A stretch of 64,000 nt of DNA. It comes from Terriglobales bacterium (lineage in GTDB: Bacteria > Acidobacteriota > Terriglobia > Bryobacterales > Bryobacteraceae). The position numbers and the translations under genes were made by a program. The stretch spans positions 54,821 through 118,820 of the forward strand of contig JAIXQP010000052.1 of NCBI GenBank assembly GCA_027485675.1, in the 5' to 3' direction. The notes beneath the pieces are model-generated. The model was given only the letters and a program-made list of their open reading frames with translations. It made no database searches and was not told the DNA's origin. Every line of letters starts with the position of its first letter. The stretch's first letter is position 1. Of the stretch, positions 28,413 through 37,370 are shown piece by piece.

Positions 28413-28859
28413 ATGCACTACGAAGAACGAGAAAAAGTAAACCATCTGATCGAGCACCTCAAGGATGGAGAAGCCGGCTTTCTGGCCGCCGCTGAAGACG
28501 CACTTAGCCCCGAGCTCAAAGACGTCCTGATGGGGTATGCCACACAGCGGGCTGAATTTGCCGAAGCATTGCAACTTCTCGTCGAGGAATCCGGCGATAA
28601 GGCTGAGTACACCGGTACCCTTGGCGGCGCCATCCATCGTGGCTGGATCAATCTGAAGGCCGCGCTGGCGAAACGAACTGATTTAGCGATTCTCGAAGAG
28701 TGCGAGACCGCCGAAGACTTCACCATCGCCGCCTACAACAAAGCGCAGGAAGGAGGCCTCCTCGAAATCACCGAGTCTCTCGTTGAAGAACAAGCCACCC
28801 ACATCCGCCAAGCGCACGACGAGATCAAACGCCTCCGGGACGCCCTGCGCGAATCCTGA
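28413..28859 (+). CDS. PA2169/DUF2383-family four-helix-bundle protein
   Basis: A 148-residue, wholly helical, acidic protein starting M-H-Y-E-E-R-E-K-V. It matches the DUF2383 ferritin-like family (L-I-E-H-L-K-D-G-E-A-G-F; G-T-L-G-G-A-I-H-R-G-W; final helix with Q-A-H-D-E-I). Members are often encoded near oxidative-stress genes; metal or peroxide handling is suspected but unproven. It is divergent from katE, and the 63 bases between the starts must contain a shared control region. The ATG at 28413 was chosen because upstream in-frame sequence is antisense to katE. Confidence 0.85.
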   Translation: MHYEEREKVNHLIEHLKDGEAGFLAAAEDALSPELKDVLMGYATQRAEFAEALQLLVEESGDKAEYTGTLGGAIHRGWINLKAALAKRTDLAILEECETAEDFTIAAYNKAQEGGLLEITESLVEEQATHIRQAHDEIKRLRDALRES

Positions 28860-29024
28860 CCTTCGCCCAAATATGGTCACAATGCGATTTATCTTGAAAC
28901 AAACGGAGGTAACTATCGCCCATCGGCAACGTTACAATACGAGGACTAACTAACCGCCTGAGCAGAATGCTGTCCGCGTCCGTCGTCCTTGCCAAAACTC
29001 AATACGCTTGACCGGGAGTCTGTT

Positions 29025-32024
29025 TTGAAACTGAGCTTCTTCGCTACGTTCTTTGCCGTCCTCGCCGCGTTTGCCCAAACCCTACCCTCGCCCGCCGTCT
29101 TCCCGCTGGAGTTCCCATCGATCGATAGTCCTATCCTCTACGGCCTTCTCAACACCTCTCTCCTCCGCAGCGACGACCGCGGCGCCACCTGGACTCCGCT
29201 CTACGTCGCCCCCCAAGGCGCCACCCAAAACGTCAACCGCCTCATCGTCCACCCGGACCGCCCCCAGATCGTCTACGCCCGCCTTGCCCGCGCCAATGGC
29301 GGCCTCTTCCGCAGCCAGGACGGCGGCCGCACCTGGACCCCCTTTACCACCGGCCTCCCCGCCACCGGCGAAATCCTCGATCCCGTCATCCTCCGTGGCG
29401 CCGGCGAATCCGCCCGTCTTCGCATCGCCGACATCCTCTACACCCTCGACCCCACCGCCTCCTCCTGGACCCGCCTCGCCGATCTCCCGGCAAACACCAC
29501 CGTCCTCGCTTTCGATCTCGCCAACCCGCAACGCGCCGCCGTCCTGGCCCGCAGCGGCACCTTCTACTTCTCCGCGAACGCCGGCCAGTCCTGGGAACTC
29601 CGCTCCCGCATCATGCAGGATCCTCGCAAATTCGGCCGCCAAATCCTCTTCGACCCCAAGTCTGACACCACCCTCTTCGTCCGCGCCGAAGCGGAATCCG
29701 ACCAGAATGGCCGCTGCGACGCCCCCGGTGGAGGCCTTTGGCGCTCCGGCGATACCGGCCGGACCTTCGTCAATGTCTACACTTCCAATCTCTGCAACGT
29801 CTCTCCCGCCACCTTCATCGACCCCAACCGCCCCAACGTCTATCTCCGCACCGGTTTCGCCGGTCAGCCCTACTGTCGCAGTATCGACCGCGGAGCAACC
29901 TTTGTTTGTACCCAAGAGCCAGTCTCCACCAACCCCCCCTATCTCGTCGCCATGGACCCCCGCAATGGCGATCTCTACCGCGAGCGCTTCTCGCTCATCA
30001 GCCGTGACGGCGCCACCACCTGGCAGCCCGCCACGTCCTCCTTCCGGCCTACTCTCCGCATCTTCCCGGAGACCGCTGCCACCGTCGCGCAGGGCGAAAC
30101 CACGAACATCACCATCGCCCTCGGTCTCGCGGAGGGCTCCTTCGCCATCCCCTATCAGGCCACGACGTCCGGCGAGCCCTGGCTCTCACTCGGCGCCGCT
30201 TCCGGTAATCTGAACACGCTTCTGTCCGTCCGCATCTCCGCCGCCGATCTCGTCCCCGGCACCTACCGTGCCTCCCTTCTCCTCACCTCCTCGCTCACCG
30301 TCAACCCATCCACCACGATCCCACTGGTCGTAACCGTCACCCCTCAAGCCTTCTCCGCGGTCCGCTACTCCTTTGAGCGCTTGGCCGGCGGCCCTGGCGG
30401 ACTCAACGCCTCGATCGTTGAAGGCGCCTCCGCCCTCGCCCAACCTCTCAATAGCATCGCCGGCGCCGCCCGCGACTCCCAAGGCAATCTCTACGTCATG
30501 ACCAATCGCCGGCTCCGGCGCATCAGCCCCGATGGCGCCATCCAAACCATCGCCGGCAATGGCCAGCAAGGGACCACCCCGGACAACACCCCGGCCGCCC
30601 AAGCCCGCTTCAACTCCGTCGACGGGGTCGCCGTCGCTGGCGATGGCACCATCTACGTGGCGGACTCCACGCCCAGCCGGATCTATGCCATCACTGGCGG
30701 AGTCGTTCGCGTGGTTGCCGACGAAACCTTCATCACCGTTCCGGGCAGCTTCCCCTCGCGACTCGGGAGCCCGCGCGGGATCGGCACCTCCCCGCAAGGT
30801 GATGTCTTCGTCAACGATGGCGTCGCCCTGCTCCGCCTCAACGGGGTACAGCGTCCGGAAGTCGCCTTCGTCCTTCGCAACTTCACCGCGCCGGTAGGCA
30901 GCCCCAGCCTGTTCGATCTCTTCGTCGAAAGCAACACGTCGTTCCTCTTCTCGTCTGGCGTCAATCACCGCATCTACCGTCTCGCCGGCGGCCGGCTCAC
31001 CGTCTTGGCCGGCACCGGTACGGCTGGCCGCTCTGGTGACGGCGGACCCGCTCTCGCCGCGAATCTCAACCGCCCCACCGCGCTTGCCCCCGACGGCGAA
31101 GGCAACATTCTCTTCTTCGATTCCGGCAACTCCGTGCTGCGCCTCATCCGGCCCGACGGTACCCTCTTCACTGTCTCCTCCTCGTCGTTTGCAAACTCCT
31201 CCCTCAACGCCAACGCCGGCACCGTCCGCGACACCCGCTTCGGCATCGTGGCGGCCATCCTGCCCGCCCCGGCGAATGGCTTCGTCGTGCTCGACTCCGC
31301 GGGGGCCTTCTCCTTCACGCGCCAGGCCGTCGAGGCCCCCGAAATTCAGTCCGGAGCGGCCGTCAACGCCGGTAGCTTTACCAACCAACTCAGCCCCGGC
31401 AGCCTCTTCTCGCTCTATGGCGCCCACCTTGCCTTCGATACCCAAGCGGCCTCCAGCACGCCGCTGCCCACCCGCCTGGCCGGCGCCGAGGTGCTCCTCA
31501 ACGGCCAGCCCATTCCCCTCGCCTTCGCTAGCCCCGGCCAGGTCAACGCTCAGATTCCGCCGGCCACGCCCGTCGGCCCGGCCCGCTTGCAGGCCCGGGT
31601 CGACGGCAACCTGAGCGGTGAAATCATCATCACCCTCTCCTCCGCTGCCCCCGGAATCTTCGTCTACGGCGACAACCGCGCCGTCGTCCAAAACCAGGAC
31701 GGCGGCATCAACGGCCCCGACTCGCCTGAACTCCCCGGCCGCTTCGCCGTCCTCTATCTCACCGGCATCGGCGCCACCACCGCCACCGTCGCCCCCGGTG
31801 CGCCCTCCCCCGCTGACCCGCTGGCCTTCGCCGTCAACGGGGCCACCCTCCAAGTCGGCGATGCCCCAGCCAACGTCCTCTTCACCGGCCTCACCCCCGG
31901 CTTCGTCGGGCTCGCGCAAATCAACTTTCAGGTGCCCGAACTCGCCGCCGGCGACTATCCGTTGACGGTCACCATCGACGGTGTCCCCAGTAACTCGCCG
32001 CTCCTCCGCATCGGCACGCCCTAA
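29025..32024 (+). CDS. Large secreted BNR/NHL-repeat protein with TIGR03437 C-terminal domain
   Basis: A 999-residue exported protein. TTG at 29025 was chosen: it has GGGAG 6 bases upstream and opens a signal peptide (K-L-S-F-F-A-T-F-F). Order: BNR/sialidase-like propeller (about 35-330, S-x-D-x-G-x-T-W repeats), a BACON-like Ig domain (about 350-440), NHL-type propeller repeats (about 460-760, A-R-D-S-Q-G-N-L-Y-V), and the TIGR03437 domain (about 770-995). That last domain begins N-A-G-S-F and was described as a paralogous Solibacter-specific domain. Extracellular or surface role; ligand unknown. Its stop overlaps the convergent permease gene. Confidence 0.85.
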   Translation: MKLSFFATFFAVLAAFAQTLPSPAVFPLEFPSIDSPILYGLLNTSLLRSDDRGATWTPLYVAPQGATQNVNRLIVHPDRPQIVYARLARANGGLFRSQDGGRTWTPFTTGLPATGEILDPVILRGAGESARLRIADILYTLDPTASSWTRLADLPANTTVLAFDLANPQRAAVLARSGTFYFSANAGQSWELRSRIMQDPRKFGRQILFDPKSDTTLFVRAEAESDQNGRCDAPGGGLWRSGDTGRTFVNVYTSNLCNVSPATFIDPNRPNVYLRTGFAGQPYCRSIDRGATFVCTQEPVSTNPPYLVAMDPRNGDLYRERFSLISRDGATTWQPATSSFRPTLRIFPETAATVAQGETTNITIALGLAEGSFAIPYQATTSGEPWLSLGAASGNLNTLLSVRISAADLVPGTYRASLLLTSSLTVNPSTTIPLVVTVTPQAFSAVRYSFERLAGGPGGLNASIVEGASALAQPLNSIAGAARDSQGNLYVMTNRRLRRISPDGAIQTIAGNGQQGTTPDNTPAAQARFNSVDGVAVAGDGTIYVADSTPSRIYAITGGVVRVVADETFITVPGSFPSRLGSPRGIGTSPQGDVFVNDGVALLRLNGVQRPEVAFVLRNFTAPVGSPSLFDLFVESNTSFLFSSGVNHRIYRLAGGRLTVLAGTGTAGRSGDGGPALAANLNRPTALAPDGEGNILFFDSGNSVLRLIRPDGTLFTVSSSSFANSSLNANAGTVRDTRFGIVAAILPAPANGFVVLDSAGAFSFTRQAVEAPEIQSGAAVNAGSFTNQLSPGSLFSLYGAHLAFDTQAASSTPLPTRLAGAEVLLNGQPIPLAFASPGQVNAQIPPATPVGPARLQARVDGNLSGEIIITLSSAAPGIFVYGDNRAVVQNQDGGINGPDSPELPGRFAVLYLTGIGATTATVAPGAPSPADPLAFAVNGATLQVGDAPANVLFTGLTPGFVGLAQINFQVPELAAGDYPLTVTIDGVPSNSPLLRIGTP

Positions 32025-33064
32025 CGCGGCGCCACCAGCGCCTGGATTTCCTTCACCAGCGCCACCACCAGCGACAGCACCAGCGGGCCCAAAAGAAACC
32101 CTAACGCCCCAAACGCGTACGTGCCGCCCACCGCCGCCAACGCAATCAGCACCGGGTGCTGTTTCTCTCGCGCCCCCACCACAAACGGTCGTAGCACATC
32201 GTCCACCGACCCCACAATCAACGCCCCCCACAGCCCCAGCCCCAACGCCAGCCAGTAGTTCCCCAGTAGAGCGTAAGCCAGCACAATCGGCAGCCACACC
32301 ATCGGGCTCCCTACAAACGGCACAATCGACGCTAAGCCGCCCACCGCGCCCCACAGCACCGGCGAGTTCAACCCGACAAACCAGAAACCCAATCCCAGGC
32401 ACACCCCCTGCGCCACCACCACCGCGAACACCCCGTTCACATTCGCCATCACCGAGTTCTTCACCGTCAGAACCAGACTCTCCGTCACCTCCCGATCGAG
32501 CGGCGTCCACACGGCCAGCCATCGCAGCCACAGCTCCCCGCGCCGCAGCAGAAAGTAGAGAAAAATCGTCGTCAACAAACTCGTGATCAGCATCGACGTC
32601 ACCCCGCCCACGGCCGACCCCACGTGATCCCGCAAATACACGGTCATGCCTTCGAGCGCCTCCAGCAGATGGTTCCGAATCGCCGCCCGGTCCAGCGGGA
32701 CATACACCGCCACGGCGTCCACCACCCGGTCCGCCGAGTGCGTCGCCAGCGCCGGCCAGCCCCCCTCCTGCAGCGACCGCTGGCTCAACGTCTCGTAATT
32801 CGCCGCCAACTCCTGGGTCAGCGCCAGGCCGACAAAGCCCAGCAACAGGCTCAACACGAGCACCGTCGTCACGGTCGTCACCAGGGTCGCCACCCCCGGC
32901 CGCCGCAGGCGGCGCCCCAGCCAGCGGTTGGCCGGGTGCAGCACGATCGCCAGAATCGAGGCCAGCAGAAACGCCGTGAAGAACGGCCGGGCCATCTGCA
33001 ACAGCGGCGGCAGCAGAGCCGCCAACAATACACCCAGAAAGATCAGCGAGCCGCGCTTCGACAT
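32021..33064 (-). CDS. AI-2E family (PerM/TqsA-like) transporter
   Basis: A 347-residue polytopic membrane protein with about eight membrane segments. The family pattern is clear: a hydrophobic pair at the N-terminus, a long amphipathic central region, then P-F-V-G-S-P-M-V-W-L-P and the final V-x-G-P-L-V-L segment. Members export or permeate autoinducer-2 or act as sodium/proton antiporters; the substrate is not readable. A good ribosome-binding site (AAAGGAG) precedes the ATG at 33064. It lies 43 bases after the nitrilase-fold gene on the same strand and may be the tail of the M28 peptidase operon. Confidence 0.85.
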   Translation of the reverse strand: MSKRGSLIFLGVLLAALLPPLLQMARPFFTAFLLASILAIVLHPANRWLGRRLRRPGVATLVTTVTTVLVLSLLLGFVGLALTQELAANYETLSQRSLQEGGWPALATHSADRVVDAVAVYVPLDRAAIRNHLLEALEGMTVYLRDHVGSAVGGVTSMLITSLLTTIFLYFLLRRGELWLRWLAVWTPLDREVTESLVLTVKNSVMANVNGVFAVVVAQGVCLGLGFWFVGLNSPVLWGAVGGLASIVPFVGSPMVWLPIVLAYALLGNYWLALGLGLWGALIVGSVDDVLRPFVVGAREKQHPVLIALAAVGGTYAFGALGFLLGPLVLSLVVALVKEIQALVAPR

Positions 33065-33107
33065 CTTCGCACCGCTCCTTTCCCAACGCTATCCCTCACT
33101 GGACTCG

Positions 33108-33977
33108 CTACTCGCCTAGCTTTCTCCCCCGTTCCCGCAACAACTGCTCCAATCCCTGCTTCCACCAAGGTCCTGTCACCCCGTCGAGCGGCCGCGTCAG
33201 CTTTCCCGGCTCGACTGGCAACGTCTCCACCAGTACATCCTCTCCATAGATCGACGCTTCCCGCAGAATGTTACCTTCCCGGTTAACAATTCGGCTCTGG
33301 CCATGCGATCCCGAGTTGTCCTCCACGTTTCCCGGCGCGTTCGCCGCCACCGCATACATCTGGTTCTCCACCGCCCGCGCCATCATCTGCGCCCGGTATC
33401 CCGCCAGCTTCTGCTCCTGTCGCATGCCGGACTCGTGGCTGATGTAGTAAACCACCCGCGCCCCCGCCATCGCCGGCAGCCGCACAAACTCCGGATACCG
33501 CTCGTCGTGGCAGATGATCACCGTCGAAAGTACCCCCTCGAGCTCAAACAGCGCCATATGGTTCCCCGGCGTCGCCCACGGCTCCCCCGCCAGTTGCAGC
33601 TTCCCGTACCGCTCCACGGTCTCGCCCTTCGAGTTCACCACCAGCGCCGCGTTGAACACCTTCCCGCCCGCCTCGTACACCGTCCCCACAATCGCTGCGA
33701 TCTTCCGCCGCGCGCATACCGCCGCAATCTCCCGCTCTGCCTCTCCCACCGCCTCCGCTGCCACCCGGAAGCTCTTATCGGTCGAATACCCCGTCAACGC
33801 GCACTCCGGAAACACCGCCACCTGCACCCCTTGATCAGCCAGACTCTCCAGGCTGCGCAGGATCTTGGCCTTGTTCGCGCCCACGTCGAACGAAGAACGC
33901 ATCTGCACCGTCGCCACCTTCAACTCCGCGCCCCACACCGCGCCGCAGAGCCAAAGCAGCCACAGCCACTTGGTCAT
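33108..33977 (-). CDS. Exported carbon-nitrogen hydrolase (nitrilase superfamily)
   Basis: A 289-residue protein with the Glu-Lys-Cys triad: E58 in F-P-E-C-A-L-T-G-Y, K126 in Y-G-K-L-Q-L, and C156 in I-I-C-H-D-E-R-Y-P-E. The family hydrolyses amides or nitriles. An N-terminal hydrophobic leader (W-L-W-L-L-W-L-C-G-A-V-W-G-A) suggests export, which is unusual for this cytosolic-type fold. The ATG at 33977 overlaps the TGA of the upstream M28 peptidase (ATGA), which fixes the start; a longer open frame to 34214 runs inside the peptidase gene. The pair suggests peptide or amide degradation in the periplasm. Confidence 0.87.
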   Translation of the reverse strand: MTKWLWLLWLCGAVWGAELKVATVQMRSSFDVGANKAKILRSLESLADQGVQVAVFPECALTGYSTDKSFRVAAEAVGEAEREIAAVCARRKIAAIVGTVYEAGGKVFNAALVVNSKGETVERYGKLQLAGEPWATPGNHMALFELEGVLSTVIICHDERYPEFVRLPAMAGARVVYYISHESGMRQEQKLAGYRAQMMARAVENQMYAVAANAPGNVEDNSGSHGQSRIVNREGNILREASIYGEDVLVETLPVEPGKLTRPLDGVTGPWWKQGLEQLLRERGRKLGE

Positions 33978-35569
33978 TTCGTCACCGCCACAAACCGCGG
34001 CGGCTTCGCCGTGTTGGCAAAATCCAGGGTGCTCCAATAAGCCAGCTTCAGGATCTTCACCATCTTCGGAAAGTTGATCCGGTCCACCGTATCCGTCACC
34101 TGGTGATACTCCGGATGAAACCCCGTGAACCACCACATCGCCGGAATATCTTTGAGCACGAACGGATATTGGTCGCTCCGGAAAAACACGTTCAACGCCG
34201 GCTCCATATCCCACTTCTTACTCAGCCGCAGCCCCACCCGCTCATTCGCCCGTTCCACGGCCGCCGCGTACTCCGGACTATAGTATGCCCCCACCAGGTT
34301 CATCTCGTTCGAAGTATCCGCCGCAATCTCGATCAACCCGTCCGTCTGCGTACTCGCCGTCTCGTTCCGTCCAATCATGTCGAAGTTAATCACCGCCCGC
34401 GTCCCCGCCAGCGGTCGCAGCGGCCGGTTCGCATAGTGGTAACTCCCCAACAACCCCCGCTCCTCCGCCGCAAACACCGCGAACAAAATGGACCGCCGCG
34501 GCTTCACCCCGGCCTTCATAAAGGCATGCGCCAGCGCCACCACGCCCACCGTCCCCGACCCGTTGTCATCCGCCCCCGGAAACAGCGCGCCGAGGTTAAA
34601 CGCCGGGCCGTCATGGTCAAAGTGGCCCGTAATCAGAATGGTCTCCTGCTTCAGATCCGTGCCTTCGAGCAGCCCGACCACGTTATAGCTTTGCGCCTCC
34701 TTCACGGCGGCGTTCACAATCTCGATGTCCACCGTCACCCCGGGCAACGCCTTCGACCGCGGCTTCAAATCCCGGTCAATACCGGTATGGATCTCGCTCG
34801 CGCTCATGCCCGTCGCCGCCACTAACTCCTTCCCCAGTGCTTCGCTCAGGCTCACGAGCGGAATCTGAATCTCGCTCTCCGCCAGCACCTGCTGCGGCAG
34901 CCGCGAATTCCGCACGGCCGACCCGGGAATCCGCGCCCGCCGCTCTTCGTTCGAAGGGTGCTTCCGGTTCGGCTCCGGCATCAGCATCACCGCCACCGCC
35001 CCGTGCTGCTGGGCATTCTTCACCTTCACATAGGTGCCCGCGTACCGCGTATTGCCCTTGCCGCTGAACACGGACGCCGCGTTATCCTCCTGCGGCTCGT
35101 GGTCGAAGATCAGCACCACCTTGCCCTTTACATCCAGGCCCGCGTAGTCGTCGTACCGCAACTCGGGAGCGGTAATCCCAAACCCGGCGAACACCACGCC
35201 GCCCTGAATCCGGGCGTTTTTCGGGAAGGAGACCGAGGCGTCCGTCCCGCGATACGTCTTCGTTTCGCCGCTCCTGCTGATGGTGACGCCGGACTTCTCC
35301 CGGTCGCTGCGAAACTCGATCAGCGGCACCGGCTGGAGATACGAACCGTTGGCCGCCGGCTGCAGCCCGGCTTTGGTGAACTCGGAGACGATCCAATGCA
35401 GCGCCACCTCCGAGCCCCGCTCGAGGGACAGCCGCCCGTTCAGCGGCTCCGAAGTGAGGAAGGTCAAATCCGCGCGCAACCGGCGCTCGGTCAACTCCGC
35501 GAAAGCCTTCTCATGATCCTGCGCCAGTGCGCAGCCAGCCCAAAATAGAAGTAGAAATCGCACCCTCAT
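33974..35569 (-). CDS. Secreted M28 family zinc peptidase with PA domain
   Basis: A 531-residue protein with a signal peptide (M-R-V-R-F-L-L-L-F-W-A-G-C-A-L-A). A protease-associated domain (V-V-F-A-G-F-G-I-T-A-P; G-K-V-V-L-I-F-D-H) is inserted before the peptidase core. Zinc ligands: H-F-D-H, D-D-N-G-S-G, A-E-E-R-G-L-L-G-S and a late D and H. M28 enzymes are aminopeptidases that release N-terminal residues. First gene of a leftward operon with the nitrilase-fold enzyme. It is divergent from the TonB-receptor pseudogene. Confidence 0.9.
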   Translation of the reverse strand: MRVRFLLLFWAGCALAQDHEKAFAELTERRLRADLTFLTSEPLNGRLSLERGSEVALHWIVSEFTKAGLQPAANGSYLQPVPLIEFRSDREKSGVTISRSGETKTYRGTDASVSFPKNARIQGGVVFAGFGITAPELRYDDYAGLDVKGKVVLIFDHEPQEDNAASVFSGKGNTRYAGTYVKVKNAQQHGAVAVMLMPEPNRKHPSNEERRARIPGSAVRNSRLPQQVLAESEIQIPLVSLSEALGKELVAATGMSASEIHTGIDRDLKPRSKALPGVTVDIEIVNAAVKEAQSYNVVGLLEGTDLKQETILITGHFDHDGPAFNLGALFPGADDNGSGTVGVVALAHAFMKAGVKPRRSILFAVFAAEERGLLGSYHYANRPLRPLAGTRAVINFDMIGRNETASTQTDGLIEIAADTSNEMNLVGAYYSPEYAAAVERANERVGLRLSKKWDMEPALNVFFRSDQYPFVLKDIPAMWWFTGFHPEYHQVTDTVDRINFPKMVKILKLAYWSTLDFANTAKPPRFVAVTK

Positions 35570-35649
35570 AGACTACACCCCTTGGGCTCCGTCGCAGCTT
35601 CTTGATAGGAACAACCCCACCTCGTTTCGTCGCGCTAGAGGATCTCGTA

Positions 35650-37370
35650 ATAAACTCGTTCCGCTCTCTATTGCTGACGGCCCTGCTTGCCGCCGCCCCG
35701 CTATTTGCCCTGGGCTTGACTGGAAATCTCTCCGGCAGTCTGATCGATCCCTCTGGATCCGTCATCCCGGGGGCTGAAGTTTCCCTCACCAATATCGCCG
35801 TTAGTCAGGTCCGCACCATGCAGTCCGATTCCACCGGTAACTTCGTCTTTACGCACCTGCTGCTCTCCACGTACAAGCTACAGGGCAGATCCAAAGGCTT
35901 TAAGCGGTGCGAGAACGACCCAGATCGTCGAGGTCTCAGCCCCAACCGCTCGCCTGCCAACTGAGTCCGCCGAACGGTCCGGCCTCATCTCCCTCAAGCA
36001 AACGCAGAACGTCCCCCTAAAAGGGCGTAACCATCCCGGCCTTGTCACACTCTTGCCCGGCGTCATCGACACCGCCAACCGCAACGCTCCGGCTGGAACA
36101 ACCTCGGCGGCATCACCATCAACGCCGAATTCTCCCCTGCCTCCATTACCAACCGTACCCTCATCCCCATCTGGGATCCCCTCAATCACCGCGTACCCTT
36201 CCCCGGCGCATCGTGCCGCAAAACCGCATCGACCGCAACGGCCGGGCCCTGCTGAACACATTCCCTCATCGAGGCCCCGATCAGTCCGCCGCGGCAAGGT
36301 TCCATCCTCCGCGTCAACTCCGACCTTGCACCCAAACTCTCTTCTACTGGCGCGGCATTAACGACTACGAAGCCTTCAAACGGGACTTCTGCATCGTCCT
36401 CGCCTGCGGCAGCTGAGCCCAGTTGCCCATTAACTACCAGATCCGCTCCGCCGGCATGGTCGCCACCCTCATCCATTCCTTCAACCCCACCACCGTCAAC
36501 GAATTCACCTTCGGAGTCAATCGCGCCCGCCAAACCGTCGATCCCCTCTCGCGGGAAGGTCTCAGTCGCAATATCCGATTCAACGTCGCTCCCAACCTGC
36601 CGCAGTTCTTCCCCCAGGCCAGCTTCGGCGGCGTGCCCAACGCCGGTGTGCTGAACATCGAACAGCGCTTCCCCTTCTTCGGCACCAACCGGACGGCCAC
36701 GTCCGCTGCCGCGACATCGAATGGTTCGCACAAGAAACTTGGACGATCCCCCGTCGTTTCATCCTCGACGCCGGCGTCGGCTTCTCTATCATCCAGCCCA
36801 CCTCTTCCGCCGGCGTTCAACTCGCCGCCTTTGATAACTCCCGGTACGATCCCGCTCCTTCCGGAACGCCACCGGGCAGCGCGTTGGCATCGATCCGGTC
36901 ATCGGACAAACCGTTTCGTCCGCCTCCATTGGGCAGTTCGCTGGTGGCGTCGAAGCCTTTCAGGGCATGCGCGTCTTCAACGAACACATCCAGAACCGGC
37001 CCCCATTCACGTCGCCCCACGTATCGGCTTCTCCTATGACGTCTTTGGCAACGGCTATTCGCTCGTTAGTGCCATCGACCGGAGCCGGCATCGATAGCCG
37101 GGGGAATGTCCTCCGCAATCTGATTCTGCCCAAGAGCCAGAGGACCACGCTGCGGCATTTCGACACCGATGCTTTCGCTCCGCCCAGCCGGGCCGAGTTC
37201 GGCCTCGGCAACGCCCCGCGAGTTCTGCAACTTCTTCCACCACGCCAGCTTCCCGGACTCGTTTTGATGCCCAAAACCATCAAGCGAGCGGAACTTTCGG
37301 CCAGTACTCCTCCACCTTCGACGCTCGCCAAATCGTCTCCCCTGCCCGGCGATCGCTATTGCGGCCGTTC
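35650..37370 (+). pseudogene. Decayed Oar-like TonB-dependent receptor gene
   Basis: Pieces of a receptor lie in order but in several frames. (1) Leader and carboxypeptidase-regulatory domain at 35650-35880 (G-N-L-S-G-S-L-I-D-P-S-G). (2) Plug, E-R-S-G-L-I-S-L-K-Q, then L-L-P-G-V-I-D-T-A-N-R, with a one-base loss before G-W-N-N-L-G-G. (3) Barrel from 36423 (S-F-N-P-T-T-V-N-E-F-T-F; I-E-Q-R-F-P-F-F-G-T-N). (4) R-I-G-F-S-Y-D-V-F-G-N-G. (5) A C-terminal F-G-Q-Y-S-S-T-F-D-A-R-Q-I-V. The span is only about 1.7 kb against about 3.3 kb for an intact gene, so large deletions also occurred. AGAGGA at 35637-35642 sits 7 bases before an ATA where the start codon should be. Confidence 0.85.

Noticed and set aside
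30186..33086. 966-codon open frame on the minus strand
   Set aside because: Antisense to the TIGR03437 protein and out of frame with the AI-2E permease; extreme Gly/Ala/Arg content and no domain.
33978..34214. Upstream extension of the nitrilase-fold gene
   Set aside because: The extra 79 codons lie inside the M28 peptidase gene; the ATGA overlap and the leader peptide place the start at 33977.
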